The translations under genes and the position numbers were made by a program. A stretch of DNA of 64,000 nt from Kineobactrum sediminis (GTDB lineage Bacteria; Pseudomonadota; Gammaproteobacteria; Pseudomonadales; Halieaceae), in contig NZ_PKLZ01000003.1 of assembly GCF_002868715.1 (NCBI RefSeq), positions 558,001-622,000 on the forward strand, written 5' to 3'. Below, in pieces: positions 33,984-42,601 of this stretch. How positions within the stretch are numbered: the stretch's first letter is position 1; each line of letters starts with the position of its first letter. Below the pieces are notes generated by a model that saw only the letters and a list, made by a program, of their open reading frames with translations, did no database searches and was not told the DNA's origin.

Positions 33984-35618
33984 ATGTTGGACCCACGGAA
34001 TACGGAGCCTGGCTTACACCCGGTATCTCATGGGAATGGCTTGCCCGGTACGATACCAGAGGCACTGGACAGGGCGGCTGACATTTACGGCGATCGGTTG
34101 GCGGTTAATTTTTTTGGTGAGGGCAAGTCTCTGACATTTGCCTCGCTCAGGCGAGATGTTGATCGTTTGGCTTGCTCCCTTGCCCGACTCGGGATCGCTC
34201 GGGGTAGCCACGTTGCCATCCTGCTGCCCAATCGCCTGGAATTTGTGGTCATCTGGTTGGCAGTTGCCCGGCTTGGTGCCGTAGCCGTGCCGATGAACGT
34301 CGCTTTCACTGCCAGAGAAATAAACTATGTATTGAATGATTCAGACGCTGCTTTTTTGTTCATTGATCAGGGCCTGCTGACTCGGTGGCGGGAGATTGAG
34401 TCGCCACCAGTTGGACTGGACGGCAGGCGAGTGGTAGTCGTGGGCGATGACGAAACAGGCGCTGAACGATATTCGCGCTACGATGAGCTCATGGCAGATG
34501 GGCGCGACAGCTTCGTGACATCAGACCCGGCAGGTTCCGGCGATCTCATCAACATCCAGTATACATCCGGCACCACTGGCTTTCCCAAGGGTGCCATGCT
34601 TGACCATCGCTACTGGCTGACAATAGCCGTGGCCAATAACGCGGTTTTCCCTCCAGGTATTCGCTCGATACTCTCTGATCACCCTGTCTTTTATCTTGAT
34701 CCCCCCTGGAAACTGGTCTACGGCCTCATCTACGGAGCGACCGTACATTTTTCCCCGCGGATGAGTAGTTCGCATTTTATGGAATGGCTAAGGCATTACG
34801 GGATTGAGCTATGCTATTTCGCAGATCCGGTTATCAATAAGGCATCAGTCGGCTCCGACCGGGATAATAGTGTGCGCCTTTTTCTTGGGTATCACTACAC
34901 GGCTAATATGGTACGGCAGATTGAAGAGCGATTCGGGGCGCCGGTAAGGGAAATGTATGGAAGTACCGAAACGGGAACCACGCTGGCGGTTCCCCTGAAC
35001 CTGCCCGATGAGGAAATCCTTGGCACCTGCGGGCTTCCCGCTTATGGTCGTGTCTGTAAAATTGTCGATGAGGAAGGTGGCATTGTACCCGCGGGGGAAA
35101 CAGGCGAACTCTGGGTGGCCGGCGGCGCTATGTTCAAGGGTTACTATAAGCGACCGGATATAAACAATCGCGTATTCAGGGACGGGTGGTATCGTACCGG
35201 GGACCTGTTCATGCAAACGCCCAGGGGATACTTCAAATTTATTGGCCGCATAAAAGACATTATACGTCGCAGCGGTGAAAGTGTTTCCGCGGCCGAGGTG
35301 GAGGCCGTAATTCGCGAGTTGCCCGGCATTCTGGAGGTGGCGGTGACCGCTGTTCCGGATACCTATCGGGATGAGGAAGTTAAGGCCTGGATTTTGCTTG
35401 AAAATAACCTGAATCCCGAGGCCCTGCCAGTAAACGACATTGTGTCCCACTGCAGTAAATGGCTCGCGGATTTCAAGATACCGCGCTATTTCGCTTACGT
35501 GGATAATCTGCCACTCACGGCTTCAGGGAAGGTCGCAAAAAAACCCCTGCTGGATGGCCAGCCTTTAGTCGGTATTATCGCTCTGGTAGACAGGGAGGAA
35601 ACCATTGCATCCTGCTGA
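33984..35618 (+). CDS. AMP-dependent acyl-CoA synthetase (cargo B)
   Basis: A 544-residue ANL-superfamily ligase. NIQYTSGTTGFPKGAMLDH (about 189-207), EMYGSTETGT, YRTGDLF, GRIKDIIRRSGESVSAAEVE and the C-terminal SGKVAKKPL lysine motif are all present. It activates a carboxylic acid to its CoA ester for the crotonase-family enzyme upstream. It resembles crotonobetaine/carnitine-CoA ligase-like members, but the substrate cannot be told. It lies 41 bases after the crotonase gene in the same operon. Confidence 0.92.
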   Translation: MLDPRNTEPGLHPVSHGNGLPGTIPEALDRAADIYGDRLAVNFFGEGKSLTFASLRRDVDRLACSLARLGIARGSHVAILLPNRLEFVVIWLAVARLGAVAVPMNVAFTAREINYVLNDSDAAFLFIDQGLLTRWREIESPPVGLDGRRVVVVGDDETGAERYSRYDELMADGRDSFVTSDPAGSGDLINIQYTSGTTGFPKGAMLDHRYWLTIAVANNAVFPPGIRSILSDHPVFYLDPPWKLVYGLIYGATVHFSPRMSSSHFMEWLRHYGIELCYFADPVINKASVGSDRDNSVRLFLGYHYTANMVRQIEERFGAPVREMYGSTETGTTLAVPLNLPDEEILGTCGLPAYGRVCKIVDEEGGIVPAGETGELWVAGGAMFKGYYKRPDINNRVFRDGWYRTGDLFMQTPRGYFKFIGRIKDIIRRSGESVSAAEVEAVIRELPGILEVAVTAVPDTYRDEEVKAWILLENNLNPEALPVNDIVSHCSKWLADFKIPRYFAYVDNLPLTASGKVAKKPLLDGQPLVGIIALVDREETIASC

Positions 35619-35706
35619 GCAGTACTACTGCAGCCTGGAGCTACTAATTTTTGCTCCCAAACTCCATTCTGTATTTTAGATTTCTCGCGATGCTAAGGAT
35701 AAAACT

Positions 35707-36333
35707 GTGGCAAGAAAGAATAGATCTGAAGAAAAGCGTAGGCAAATTCTGGACGCGTACGTTGACTGTGTTGTCAAGCATGGCCTCGAGCGTACGTCTT
35801 TCGCTGAAATTGCCGACGAGCTCGGAATGGACCGTAGCAGCATGTACCACTACTTCTCTTCCAAGGAGGAACTGGTCTCACAGTGGGTTGAATACATCGG
35901 ACAGTTCTACATCGACCGTATGGAGGAGGCAATGGCTAGTTTGCCGGAACGCAACCGGGGACGCGAGCTGGTCAGGATGATGTTCAGCAACTTTCACCAG
36001 CCGGTGTATTCTCTCGTTATTGACGAAATATCTGTATTGGCGAATCGCGACAAGAATGTCAGGGAATTGATTGCCAAATTCTATAATCGGATCGAAATTG
36101 AAATTTTGAATGTGCTTGATGGCGCTTACCCCGATACCACTCTCTCGCAGCGCCGGGAGGTAGCCTCCGTAATTTTGCAGCTTGTAGAGGGCAGTACTGT
36201 TCTGGAGTCCTTAGGCTGCAATGACTATCACGCCCGTTTTGCTGAGGAAGCTGCGCTCCATTTACTGCTTCGACTCGAGTTGCCCGCTCAACAAGAAGTG
36301 GCGCTGCCACCACCTGGCAGAAAGAGACGCTAG
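35707..36333 (+). CDS. TetR-family regulator (cargo B)
   Basis: A 208-residue TetR protein with N-terminal HTH (TSFAEIADELGMDRSSMYHY, then FSSKEELV; about residues 30-58). GTG 35707 has AAGGA seven bases upstream. It is unlike the cluster A regulator beyond the HTH. It probably controls the cargo B operon from within; no palindrome comparable to those of cluster A was found before 29290 or here. Confidence 0.88.
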   Translation: MARKNRSEEKRRQILDAYVDCVVKHGLERTSFAEIADELGMDRSSMYHYFSSKEELVSQWVEYIGQFYIDRMEEAMASLPERNRGRELVRMMFSNFHQPVYSLVIDEISVLANRDKNVRELIAKFYNRIEIEILNVLDGAYPDTTLSQRREVASVILQLVEGSTVLESLGCNDYHARFAEEAALHLLLRLELPAQQEVALPPPGRKRR

Positions 36334-36338
36334 GCAAA

Positions 36339-37562
36339 GTGGCGATTAGCGACAGCAGTATGGTGGTAGGCGGTAAGCCACATGTTGTTCTGCGTTTGCG
36401 TAAGCTCGGAAACCGGTTTGTCCGGTATGGTCCAGAGTACCTACTGGCCTGTGTCGGATTTTCAACCTACATGGGCCTGCCGATGATACTCGGATCATTG
36501 TCTGAATGGCGCGGCTACACAGATCAGCAACTGGGATTGATAGCGTCCGCGCTAATGTTTGGTCTGTTCCTTGGCTCCGTACTGACTTCCTGGCTGATCC
36601 CTTATAGCAGTTATCGCGCCCGTGTCGGCCTTGCCTGTACCGTGGGTCTCGTCAGCAACGTCTTCGCTGCACTGACCGCTGATTTCGTGGTATTCCTGCC
36701 ACTACTCCTGATAGGTAGTATTGCGGGTGGTGTTTGTTACTCCTCTGCGGTTGCTAAACTCGCAGCAGATGAAAGTGCCGTTGAGGGCTTTAGTTTTTTG
36801 TTGGCGGTCATTGTTGTTGTCGGTTCCCTGGAGATTGCCTTCTTACCATTGATTTCCGGCCTGCTAATGGATGTCGGTGTGCTTATGGTCTTGGGCATAG
36901 CCTATTTATGTCCATTATTACTGCTGTTCCGACAACCTGGCTCGCGATCACTTGCTGGGTCAACCGAAAATACTGAACTTCAATGGGTAAGGGTATCCAC
37001 CGATAGCCATCGCTTGGTGCCGCTATTGTGCCTGGTGACGATAGTAGCTTACTTTCTATCTGCCAGTTCATTCTGGGCCTATGCGGAGCGGATGGGTAAT
37101 ATTGCACAACTGAGCAGTGCATCGATAGGCGCCACGCTATCGCTGGCTAACATGGCCACGCTGGCAGCGTGTTTAGTAGCGACGTCCTTAAGCCGGAGTT
37201 TCAGTCAATATACGATGCTGGTTATTACCATGTTGGCAACGACCCTGGTGTTTTTATTATTGGCAGTCAAAGTTACGCCCGTATTTTACATTTTGGGTGT
37301 CATCATCTTTTTCCAAGCTTGGGCAATGGCAAGTATCTATCAGTTCAGCACGCTCAGCCTGCTTGATTCTTCAGGGCGTTATGTCGCTTTGATACCCGGG
37401 GCGCAGGGGGTAGGGCAAGCGGCAGGCCCCTTTCTCTCTGCTCTGGTGCTCGGTACGGAAGCGAATTACGCAGCAATGCTCCTATTTAATTGCCTGTTCC
37501 TGGTCTTTGCGCTGATGACCTACATTGGCATTGTCATGTTTAATGGGAAATATTCAGCTTGA
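36339..37562 (+). CDS. MFS transporter (cargo B)
   Basis: A 407-residue inner-membrane protein with about 12 hydrophobic segments in two halves, for example YLLACVGFSTYMGLPMILG, GLFLGSVLTSWLIPY, LLCLVTIVAYFLSASSFWAY and LFNCLFLVFALMTYIGIV. It lacks a strongly charged canonical loop motif. It should move the substrate or a product across the inner membrane, the partner of the TonB receptor. It starts at GTG 36339, five bases after the regulator stop; ATG 36360 is an alternative. Confidence 0.8.
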   Translation: MAISDSSMVVGGKPHVVLRLRKLGNRFVRYGPEYLLACVGFSTYMGLPMILGSLSEWRGYTDQQLGLIASALMFGLFLGSVLTSWLIPYSSYRARVGLACTVGLVSNVFAALTADFVVFLPLLLIGSIAGGVCYSSAVAKLAADESAVEGFSFLLAVIVVVGSLEIAFLPLISGLLMDVGVLMVLGIAYLCPLLLLFRQPGSRSLAGSTENTELQWVRVSTDSHRLVPLLCLVTIVAYFLSASSFWAYAERMGNIAQLSSASIGATLSLANMATLAACLVATSLSRSFSQYTMLVITMLATTLVFLLLAVKVTPVFYILGVIIFFQAWAMASIYQFSTLSLLDSSGRYVALIPGAQGVGQAAGPFLSALVLGTEANYAAMLLFNCLFLVFALMTYIGIVMFNGKYSA

Positions 37563-37641
37563 TGAGAATTCAAGATAGATTTTGATAATGTATTTGTTGC
37601 CATGTTCTGCATGGTGAATCAGGTCGCCGTGTGTATTTCGA

Positions 37642-38045
37642 TCAACAACAGTGTCGTCCGGGGCGCTTGGAGCCCTGCGGGCCGAGGTGGGGCATTGACT
37701 CAAGCAGCGCGATCACGGGATCTGACAGCGGCACCTTGTGCTCCCTTGCCCCCTTCATGCGGAAGGGGGTATCGTCCATAGTTGACTTGAAGTTGATTTC
37801 ATCCCATGTCGCCCCTCTCACCTCGCCTGAACGGATAGCGGTCAAGTTGATGAACTGGAGAGCCTTCACGCCCAGCGACTGTTCACCCTTCAGGTTTCGC
37901 CAGAACTCCGGCAGATCCGTGACTGGCAGCTTTGTAGTGTTCGACCTTGACGACCTTGGTGGGGGCCGGGAATGACAAGGCAAGGTTGCCTTTCCACCGT
38001 GCCGGATTGTCTCCAGTGCGCAGCCCTTTGACGCTAGCCAACCCC
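37642..38045 (-). pseudogene. Broken P4-type tyrosine integrase
   Basis: Read on the minus strand, one frame gives LASVKGLRTGDNPARWKGNL and FPAPTKVVKVEHYKAA. A frameshift near 37935 leads to TDLPEFWRNLKGEQSLGVKA, LTAIRSGEVRGATWDEINF and REHKVPLSDPVIALLESMP. These are the core-binding and early catalytic segments of P4/CP4-57 integrases, with the first catalytic Arg in IRSGE. The HxxR and Tyr parts are missing. It probably marks the scar of the island that brought cargo B. Confidence 0.8.
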
Positions 38046-38108
38046 TTTCATTGCTGGCGCGGCATGTGGCTTGACCAATGGATTTGATCGCTTGGATCTT
38101 GCGTCAGT

Positions 38109-38345
38109 ATGGTGCGCGCCTGTCATAACGTTCGCATGAGTCAGCGCCAATATTATAAGGCGGTGAAATGGGGGTTCGGTGTAGCCGGTTGTAGTAGTAC
38201 ATTAACTACTACAACAACAACCCAAAATTCTGCAACGTTCACGCCGGCAAACCTGCAAAAAACTCGGTCCAACCTGGGTGTGCTAAATGGTGCCAGTGGC
38301 ACCACTTACTCCGTCGGGAGCGAATGGGCTTTTCGGTGGTCGAGG
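38109..38345 (+). pseudogene. Relic resembling the end of a second STY4528-like gene
   Basis: The translated piece CSSTLTTTTTTQNSATFTPA resembles the linker of the protein at 23052 (SSSNTTTTTTTTENPASLTP). It then jumps to DNA like that after the gene at 24290-24340, including a hairpin TGGTGCCAGTGGCACCA and CCGTCGGG. It looks like an internally deleted, diverged copy of ICE replication DNA. Confidence 0.5.
38188..38215. repeat. GTTGTAGTAGT/ACTACTACAAC inverted repeat
   Basis: Perfect 11-bp arms around ACATTA, third of the GTAGTAGT palindromes in the window. Confidence 0.7.
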
Positions 38346-38482
38346 CGTCGCACTCCGTCCGGCTTGGCCGCAAGTGTTTAACTTATGGCCATATATCCCA
38401 CCCGGCGGCGATACGGTTTCCCGTTATATCTGCAGCGGACCTCCTATTCTTGGTCCCCTGGGATTGCGTGAGCGCCCGGTTC

Positions 38483-38523
38483 GCCCTCGTCACTAGCGAG
38501 CGTAGCGGGGTAGTGACGAGGGC
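38483..38523. repeat. Perfect 13-bp inverted repeat, REP-like
   Basis: GCCCTCGTCACTA (38483-38495) pairs with TAGTGACGAGGGC (38511-38523). The loop contains GCGAGCGTAGCGGGG, which resembles loops of repetitive extragenic palindromes. It lies in gene-free DNA. Confidence 0.65.
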
Positions 38524-38613
38524 TCCGAGCCCCGAAAGTACGCGGCGGCGAGGCGGAGTTTCGGCAGGACGCGCGCGTGACGGGTTCGTAGACTGGCCAC
38601 CGTAGACAGAATT

Positions 38614-38640
38614 ACCCGTGGCCACTGCGGATCAGTGGCA
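38614..38640. repeat. Second copy of the GCCACTG...CAGTGGC leader hairpin
   Basis: This block matches 26736-26763 except for one base in the loop. It opens the region upstream of the transfer module. Confidence 0.65.
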
Positions 38641-39078
38641 CAGAGGGCGCCCGCCCTCGACCGGTCGGTCACAACGGGCCCGTGCGTCCAGGACTGTCAT
38701 CGACGCACACCGACCCCAGGGTCGTCAGTCCATTCTCCACCCCATCGACTCCGGTCGGTGCTTGCCATTAAACCCCCTCGTTGCTTCCGCATTCTGCAGG
38801 CCTGCCTGCAGAGTCTCCGGGCAACGTTTTCATCCACATCGCGACAGATTGTCGCTTAACTCAAAGGAGGTGTTTATGTCACACCCCTTATCAGTCGGCC
38901 CCCTGGGGCCACGTGTGTGTACACGAGCGCGATCTCCCCCAGGAGATCGGTTGTGTAGCCTGTTTACAGGCGTTTTCAGGTTGTAAGGGAGTGGTGTCCC
39001 GTGATCCTTGCCGGTATCCGGATGCGGTGGGTTAGCGCCCCCGCTTGATCAGAAACACTAACCGATACAGGAAACACC
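38641..39078. other. Leader of the transfer module with a possible small gene
   Basis: A strong AAAGGAGG at 38861-38868 precedes ATG 38875, which opens a 37-codon frame ending at 38986. The neighbouring +1 frame reads a Cys-rich peptide (HVCVHERDLPQEIGCVACLQ, then DPCRYPDAVG, stop near 39035). The good ribosome-binding site with an out-of-frame Cys-rich continuation may indicate a frameshifted small zinc-finger-like gene. Confidence 0.35.
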
Positions 39079-39942
39079 GTGAAAAACCTGAACTACCAAC
39101 TCAAACAGCTCTGCCAGCGCAACCACGATGGCAGCTACGCCACCCGGCACAACCGGGAGCGCACCCTGACCTTGATCGCCGACCAGCTGCACGCACTGGG
39201 TTATCGCAGGATGAGCCCGCAGTCGCTAAAACCGAAGCACATTGAGGCGCTGGTTGCCCGCTGGCAGGCTGAGGCACTGGCCATCGGTACGATCAAGAAC
39301 CGCATGTCGGCGCTGCGCTGGTGGGCCGAGAAAGTGAACAAGCCCAGCGTGATTGCCCACAGTAACGACCACTACGGTATTCCAGATCGGCAGCGGGTCA
39401 CCGGTGTGTCAAAAGCCCAGCAGCTGGGAAGTGAGGCACTGGAGCGGGTGCGCGACCCGCACGTGCGCATGAGCCTGGAGTTGCAGCGCGCCTTCGGCCT
39501 GCGCCGGGAAGAGGCCATCAAGTTCCAGCCGCACTATGCCGATCGCGGCGATCACCTGCTGCTGAAGGCCAGCTGGACCAAAGGCGGCAAGGCCCGGATG
39601 ATTCCCCTCCTGAGCCCCGCACAACGGGCACTGCTCACCCGCGCGCATCAACTGGCGGGGCGGGGGTCCCTGATTCCCTTGGATCGGGATTACCGTCAAC
39701 AGCTGCGGGTCTATGAACGCCATACCGCAAACGCGGGGCTGAGCCGGATGCACGGCCTGCGTCATGCCTATGCCCAGGAACGCTATGCGTCTTTGACCGG
39801 GCGTCTGGCACCCGCCGCCGGTGGGCCGTCAGTGGCGACCCTGTCGCCGGCTGAACGACAGCGGGACCAGGCGGTTCGCCAGCAGATCAGCCGCGAGCTC
39901 GGTCACGAGCGCATCCAGATCCTGAGTGTGTATTTATCTTAG
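39079..39942 (+). CDS. Tyrosine-recombinase-fold ICE protein (integrase domain)
   Basis: A 287-residue protein. The N-terminal SAM-like domain binds DNA (TLTLIADQLHALGYRRMSPQ). The catalytic part has Arg in AFGLRREEAIKF, HGLRHAYAQ, LGHERIQ and a terminal Tyr285 (ILSVYL), so the catalytic set appears complete. Small relatives of this kind are constant ICE genes distinct from the main integrase. They may resolve multimers or assist replication. It starts at GTG 39079 with AGGA upstream. Confidence 0.8.
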   Translation: MKNLNYQLKQLCQRNHDGSYATRHNRERTLTLIADQLHALGYRRMSPQSLKPKHIEALVARWQAEALAIGTIKNRMSALRWWAEKVNKPSVIAHSNDHYGIPDRQRVTGVSKAQQLGSEALERVRDPHVRMSLELQRAFGLRREEAIKFQPHYADRGDHLLLKASWTKGGKARMIPLLSPAQRALLTRAHQLAGRGSLIPLDRDYRQQLRVYERHTANAGLSRMHGLRHAYAQERYASLTGRLAPAAGGPSVATLSPAERQRDQAVRQQISRELGHERIQILSVYLS

Positions 39943-40030
39943 TAAGCCGGGCGGCGACCGGGTTTCCGGTAGTGCAGGGCGGCCTTACTCGCGATCATCG
40001 GCATCCTCCTTGAACAACCCGGTACTGACT

Positions 40031-40492
40031 ATGCCTATGATCATCTCCCCGCCACACCGTTGCGCCGCCCTGACGGGTCTGGCTGCCTCACTCTTGCTTC
40101 AATGCACACCCGTGAGCGCTCAGACCCTGATCGTGGATCGTTACACGGTGTTGGCCGCAACGCCAACAGCGACACAACAGGACCTGCTGGGTGGCATCGC
40201 CCGCATCACGTTCCCGATGGACGTGGTGACGGTCGGTGAGGCGCTGGCCACTGCACTGAACAGTTCCGGCTATCGCCTCGCGGTTGCACAGGGAACGGAA
40301 GACAGTCGGGATATTCTGTTACAGCTTCCTTTACCCGATGCACACCGTGCCCTCGGTCCGATGCCCTTGCGGATGGCGCTGCAAACCCTCGCCGGTCCCG
40401 CCTGGCGTCTGCTGGAAGATCCCCTGCACCGTCTGGTGGCATTCGAACGCTGCCCGGCACTGGCCGAGGAGCTCCCATCATGGTCGATGTGA
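40031..40492 (+). CDS. PilL2-like ICE pilus/secretion lipoprotein-type protein
   Basis: A 153-residue exported protein. A signal peptide (GLAASLLLQCTPVSA-QTL) is followed by the PilL/TcpQ-like pattern DRYTVLAATPTATQQDLLGG, TVGEALATALNSSGYRLAV and PMPLRMALQTLAGPAWRLL. In this ICE class PilL opens either a type IV pilus operon or the transfer operon; here no pil genes follow. The probable signal region contains a Cys (LLLQC), so lipid attachment is possible. Confidence 0.72.
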   Translation: MPMIISPPHRCAALTGLAASLLLQCTPVSAQTLIVDRYTVLAATPTATQQDLLGGIARITFPMDVVTVGEALATALNSSGYRLAVAQGTEDSRDILLQLPLPDAHRALGPMPLRMALQTLAGPAWRLLEDPLHRLVAFERCPALAEELPSWSM

Positions 40493-40707
40493 TGCTGGTG
40501 CTGATGTTGTTGGTGGCCGGACTGACGCTGGGGGAGGGCGATACCGACACCGCAGCGGAACCGCTGCGTTATCCAGCCGCGGCAGACGGAAAGGCGGACT
40601 CCACACCCTGCACCACGCTGTCCCCGCGGTTACGCAACCTTAGCAGCCAGGATGCCGTGGCGAACCCGAATCGCGACCAAGGCCAAGGTGATCCCGATGG
40701 GATCTAG
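40480..40707 (+). CDS. Small exported or membrane protein between PilL2 and TIGR03759
   Basis: A 75-residue frame overlaps the end of the PilL2 gene and the start of the next one, as is common in this compact operon. It has a hydrophobic N-terminus (MVDVMLVLMLLVAGLTL) and a polar remainder. It is not recognised. No strong ribosome-binding site is seen, so translation would rely on coupling. Confidence 0.45.
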   Translation: MVDVMLVLMLLVAGLTLGEGDTDTAAEPLRYPAAADGKADSTPCTTLSPRLRNLSSQDAVANPNRDQGQGDPDGI

Positions 40708-41476
40708 CACAGGATCCTGGCGGCTCCTGATCGCGCTGCTTCCTGGTCTGCTAATGATGCAAGTCACGGCCGCCACTGTCCCCGCGACCGAATCCAGCAC
40801 GTTGTCTCAATCTGAACAGGCGACTACCGAACTCACAGCTCTGGAGCGTGCGCGTGCCGAGCACTGGGCTCTCACGCCGCAGGAGTGGCAGCGGTACCAG
40901 CTGCTCATGAACGGTATTCGCGGCAGCATCAGTCCCACGACCCTGTCTCCCATCGAAGCCCTCGGAATCCATGCGCGCGATGCCAGCGAGCGGCGTCACT
41001 TTGCGGAGCGCTGGGCCGCCTTGATGGTAGAGGATGCGGAACGCATTCTGGCGTTCCAGCAGGCCTATGATGCCGCCATTGCCCGCCTCATTGGGGAACA
41101 GCCCCTGATCGACCGGGCGCGGCTCCCGGCCACGACGCCGCGCCAGGCTCCGCTTGCGAACACGGATCGGGTGCTGCTGTTTTTGCATCCCGAGTGCGCC
41201 GCCTGTGAGGCGGTGCTGGAACGCCTGCTGGCTCGTCTGGACACCCTCGCTGGTGTGGACATCTACCTGTCCGGTCTGAAGGAGGGTGATGAGACGACAA
41301 TTCGGGACTGGGCGATGGCTCACGGTGTGCAACCCGACTGGGTGCGTCAGCGTAAGGTCACGTTGAACTTCGAGTCCGGTGCTTTAGCCAGGCTCGCCCC
41401 AGGGGAGGTGAATCTGCCCTATCTGTTGCGCCGTCGCGGTGAGCGCCTGACGCCACTCACCGGATCGGCTTTGTGA
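40697..41476 (+). CDS. TIGR03759-type ICE protein (PFL_4693 family)
   Basis: A 259-residue periplasmic protein with signal peptide (RLLIALLPGLLMMQVTA). Conserved parts are HWALTPQEWQRYQLLMNGIR and SPIEALGIHARDASERRHFA. The C-terminal thioredoxin-like half contains LFLHPECAACEAVL, a CxxC that may handle disulphides in the conjugation apparatus. ATG 40697 has AAGGTG six bases upstream. It overlaps the next gene by GTGA. Confidence 0.82.
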   Translation: MGSSTGSWRLLIALLPGLLMMQVTAATVPATESSTLSQSEQATTELTALERARAEHWALTPQEWQRYQLLMNGIRGSISPTTLSPIEALGIHARDASERRHFAERWAALMVEDAERILAFQQAYDAAIARLIGEQPLIDRARLPATTPRQAPLANTDRVLLFLHPECAACEAVLERLLARLDTLAGVDIYLSGLKEGDETTIRDWAMAHGVQPDWVRQRKVTLNFESGALARLAPGEVNLPYLLRRRGERLTPLTGSAL

Positions 41477-42048
41477 AGACACGCCTTACTGCGCTTGCCC
41501 CGCTGTTGCTGACGGTCGCTGGCTCAACGCTGGCGGCGGCACCTCTCGAGGATCTGCTCAAACCCGGTGGGCTGGAGGCGGCCATACCACCCGGCTACCG
41601 GCAGGTCGCGGCCGAGCGCAGTATCCCGCCTTCATTGTTCTATGCGATCGCGCTGACGGAAAGCGGCTACCGTACGCCAGCCACCAAGGGCCTGCGTCCC
41701 TGGCCCTGGACCCTGAACATCCGCGGCGAGGGCCACTATTATCCCTCCCAGCGTGCCGCGGCAACTGCGCTCTCGGCAACGCTGAGCGCCGGTGAGACCG
41801 GCGTGGATGTCGGCCTTATGCAGATCCATTGGCACTACCATCATGCGGCACTCGGTAACATCCGCACTGCGCTGGATCCTTACCACAACCTGCGGGTAGG
41901 CGCTGGCATTTTAGCGGAGTGCTATCGGCAGCGCGCCGACTGGTGGTCTGCCACCGGCTGTTACCACGCGCCCAACAATGACACCCTGGCCCAGCGCTAC
42001 CAGGCGCGCGTGCAGCGCCACTGGCGCACTTTGCAGCAGGATCCCTGA
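41473..42048 (+). CDS. Lytic transglycosylase of the transfer module
   Basis: A 191-residue periplasmic muramidase that locally opens peptidoglycan for the secretion channel. The signal peptide TALAPLLLTVAGSTLAAAP is followed by an SLT domain. The catalytic Glu is in FYAIALTESGYRTP, and GLMQIHWHYH and NLRVGAGILAECYRQ follow. It starts at GTG 41473, overlapping the previous stop. The size and position match the GI-type T4SS. Confidence 0.88.
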   Translation: MKTRLTALAPLLLTVAGSTLAAAPLEDLLKPGGLEAAIPPGYRQVAAERSIPPSLFYAIALTESGYRTPATKGLRPWPWTLNIRGEGHYYPSQRAAATALSATLSAGETGVDVGLMQIHWHYHHAALGNIRTALDPYHNLRVGAGILAECYRQRADWWSATGCYHAPNNDTLAQRYQARVQRHWRTLQQDP

Positions 42049-42049
42049 G

Positions 42050-42601
42050 ATGTCCCGCGGAGGAGCGTTCAATGTCCTGTGGATCCTGATCGCGCTGTTA
42101 CCCCTGGGTGCCGGAGCGCAGCTGGTGACGCTGTATGATAACGGCCAGACCCATTCACTGGCACCTTTTTTGGGCGCTCTGGCATCCCCTCAAACTGAGC
42201 GGGGCGTCACTGTGGACACCACCTCATCGGTGCCAGCGTCACCCGACTTGGGCGCCGCCGACCCTGCCAGGCTACTGCCCCTGCGGTCACCAAGTCTATC
42301 GCCCGGCCCCGTGCACCACCAGCCTTTGCCTGCTCTCTATCAGGACACGCTATTACGCCCGGTCTTCTTGGTCGGTGCCGGTGCACGCTCGCGGGCCTGG
42401 CTGCAGCAACACCGTTCATTACTGCTGTCACTGGAGGCGGTGGGGCTGCTGGTTCAGGCCGAGACCTTGGAAGACCTGCAGACTATGGCCACGATTGCGC
42501 AGGGTCTGCCACTGCTGCCGGCTGCTGCCACCGATCTGGCAGAGACGCTGGAGCTGACCCATATCCCGGTGCTGATCTCCCGACGTGGCATCGAGCAGTG
42601 A
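42050..42601 (+). CDS. TIGR03765-type ICE protein (PFL_4695 family)
   Basis: A 183-residue exported protein with signal peptide (VLWILIALLPLGAGA-QL). The conserved C-terminal part reads LLRPVFLVGAGARSRAWLQQ, LEAVGLLVQAETLEDLQTM and ELTHIPVLISRRGIEQ. The ending 'HIPVLIS..GI-Q' just before TraD is characteristic. The stop overlaps the TraD start (GTGA). Function in the secretion apparatus is unknown. Confidence 0.82.
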   Translation: MSRGGAFNVLWILIALLPLGAGAQLVTLYDNGQTHSLAPFLGALASPQTERGVTVDTTSSVPASPDLGAADPARLLPLRSPSLSPGPVHHQPLPALYQDTLLRPVFLVGAGARSRAWLQQHRSLLLSLEAVGLLVQAETLEDLQTMATIAQGLPLLPAAATDLAETLELTHIPVLISRRGIEQ

